The notes under the pieces: model-generated
The model's database searches: none
Told to the model about the DNA's origin: nothing
What the model saw: only the letters and a program-made list of their open reading frames with translations
NCBI GenBank assembly: GCA_963995505.1
Contig: OZ023198.1
Coordinates: 3,038,001-3,102,000 of the forward strand
Source of the DNA: Hypericum androsaemum
Taxonomy: Eukaryota > Streptophyta > Magnoliopsida > Malpighiales > Hypericaceae
Direction: 5' to 3'
DNA length: 64,000 nt
Translations under genes and position numbers: made by a program
Shown: piece after piece, positions 63,476-64,000 of the stretch
How the letters are laid out: every line of letters begins with the position of its first letter
Numbering within the stretch: position 1 is the first letter of the stretch

Positions 63476-64000
63476 TGTAACGTCTTGTGATTCGACTGAC
63501 TGTCTCCACAGATCAACCGTGATCTGACTGACTATCTCCACATACCAACACATGTCTTTTCTATCGTGTTTTGTCATCACTCACACGCATCTTAAAAACT
63601 TCTCAGGAGGTCACCAATTCTGATCCTACTCCCAGCCAAACGCGTTTAACCTTGGAATTCTCTCAGGATTTGTGCCAGAAAAGAAGGAGCACATTGTTAG
63701 TATGGATAGTACCAATCAAATCACTTAAGGTATTTCATACAGTACATATCATTTACGAGGTATCACATTCACCCCTCCTTAAATACGCGACGTCCTCGTC
63801 GCGCCAGATAGAATACAGAACAGTCCCAGAAGCATATTTGCTCTGATACCATATGTAACGCCCCGTGATCCAACTGACTGTCTCCACAGACCAACACATA
63901 TCTTTTCTAGTGTGTTTTGTCCTCACTCACACGCATCCCAGAAATTTTCTAGGAGGTCACCCATCCTGATTCTACTCCCGGCCAAATGCGTTTAACCTTG
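63476..64000 (-). mobile_element. Cassandra-type TRIM with 5S rRNA-derived LTRs (cut by window end)
   Basis: LTR1 is 63476-63767 (TGTAACG ... TATCACA). LTR2 starts at 63854 and runs out of the window. The 86-bp interior holds only the purine tract (AAGGAGGGGTGAA on the minus strand, 63780-63768) and the primer-binding site TGGTATCAGAGC (63851-63840), with no coding sequence. Inside each LTR (63601-63655 and 63951-64000), the minus strand matches the 3' half of plant 5S rRNA, including GGATGGGTGACCTCC in LTR2. LTR1 has a short internal duplication around CTGACTGTCTCCACA. The left 5-bp target copy would be TCTAA. Confidence 0.88.
63601..63655 (-). other. 5S rRNA-derived segment in LTR1
   Basis: Minus-strand GGTTAAACGCGTTTGGC followed by GGGAGTAGGATCAGAATTGG and GTGACCTCCTGAGA tracks the 5S rRNA internal promoter region (box A and box C area) with substitutions. 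It is not a functional 5S gene, since the 5' part of 5S is missing. Confidence 0.8.

Noticed and set aside
63601..63655. A genuine 5S rRNA gene
   Set aside because: Only the 3' half is present, with substitutions, and it lies inside LTRs of a TRIM.

Overview
This window is nuclear DNA from a flowering plant, most likely a eudicot. It has an AT-rich intergenic background, spliced genes with GT-AG introns, plant-only families (S-protein homologue, BAG7, PEX11B, cell number regulator) and plant transposable elements. I cannot fix the species from sequence alone; a woody rosid is only a guess. I see no CRISPR array, prokaryotic operon, rRNA operon or convincing tRNA gene.

Host genes, left to right: a PLAC8/CNR6-like cysteine-rich membrane protein (- strand), peroxisomal membrane protein PEX11B (-), a LUC7-type U1 snRNP factor (+), a mitochondrial small heat-shock protein with heat-shock elements (+), a nuclear gene for mitochondrial ribosomal protein L16 (+), a glycerol-3-phosphate permease-like MFS transporter (+), a 58-residue STMP1/DUF4535-type mitochondrial micropeptide (-), an S-protein homologue (+), a DUF7610-like C-tail-anchored protein (+), and BAG7, a co-chaperone (+). 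Three loci are mitochondrial, and two of these (sHSP and RPL16) are adjacent and appear to share an origin: RPL16 seems to use a targeting leader, and a phase-1 intron at the matching place, derived from the sHSP gene. A broken third sHSP copy lies 3.2 kb upstream.

From about 31.8 to 48.2 kb, and again at 52.5-55.0 kb and 60.5-64 kb, the window is a mosaic of mobile elements with target-site duplications I could read. They are a PIF/Harbinger element (36.96-40.38 kb) with two deletion derivatives, two copies of a LINE that carries ORF1 but no ORF2, another ORF1-only LINE, a LINE reduced to ORF1 N-terminus plus RNase H, a Ty1/copia element without integrase or reverse transcriptase, and a TRIM whose LTRs carry 5S rRNA-derived sequence (Cassandra type). 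One of the ORF1-only LINEs interrupts a RIN2-like RING ligase pseudogene. None of the retroelements keeps a reverse transcriptase, so all must have been mobilised in trans or have decayed since insertion.

Four foldback elements with 9-bp target duplications (Mutator type) lie in the left half. Two have strand-asymmetric purine/pyrimidine centres. A 1.9-kb segment at 34.3-36.2 kb, flanked by a 16-bp direct repeat, carries exon fragments that resemble two unrelated genes (RGLG-type ligase and nuclear poly(A) polymerase). The most interesting observations are the sHSP-to-RPL16 leader capture, the reverse-transcriptase-free LINE family, the chimeric captured segment and the foldback elements.
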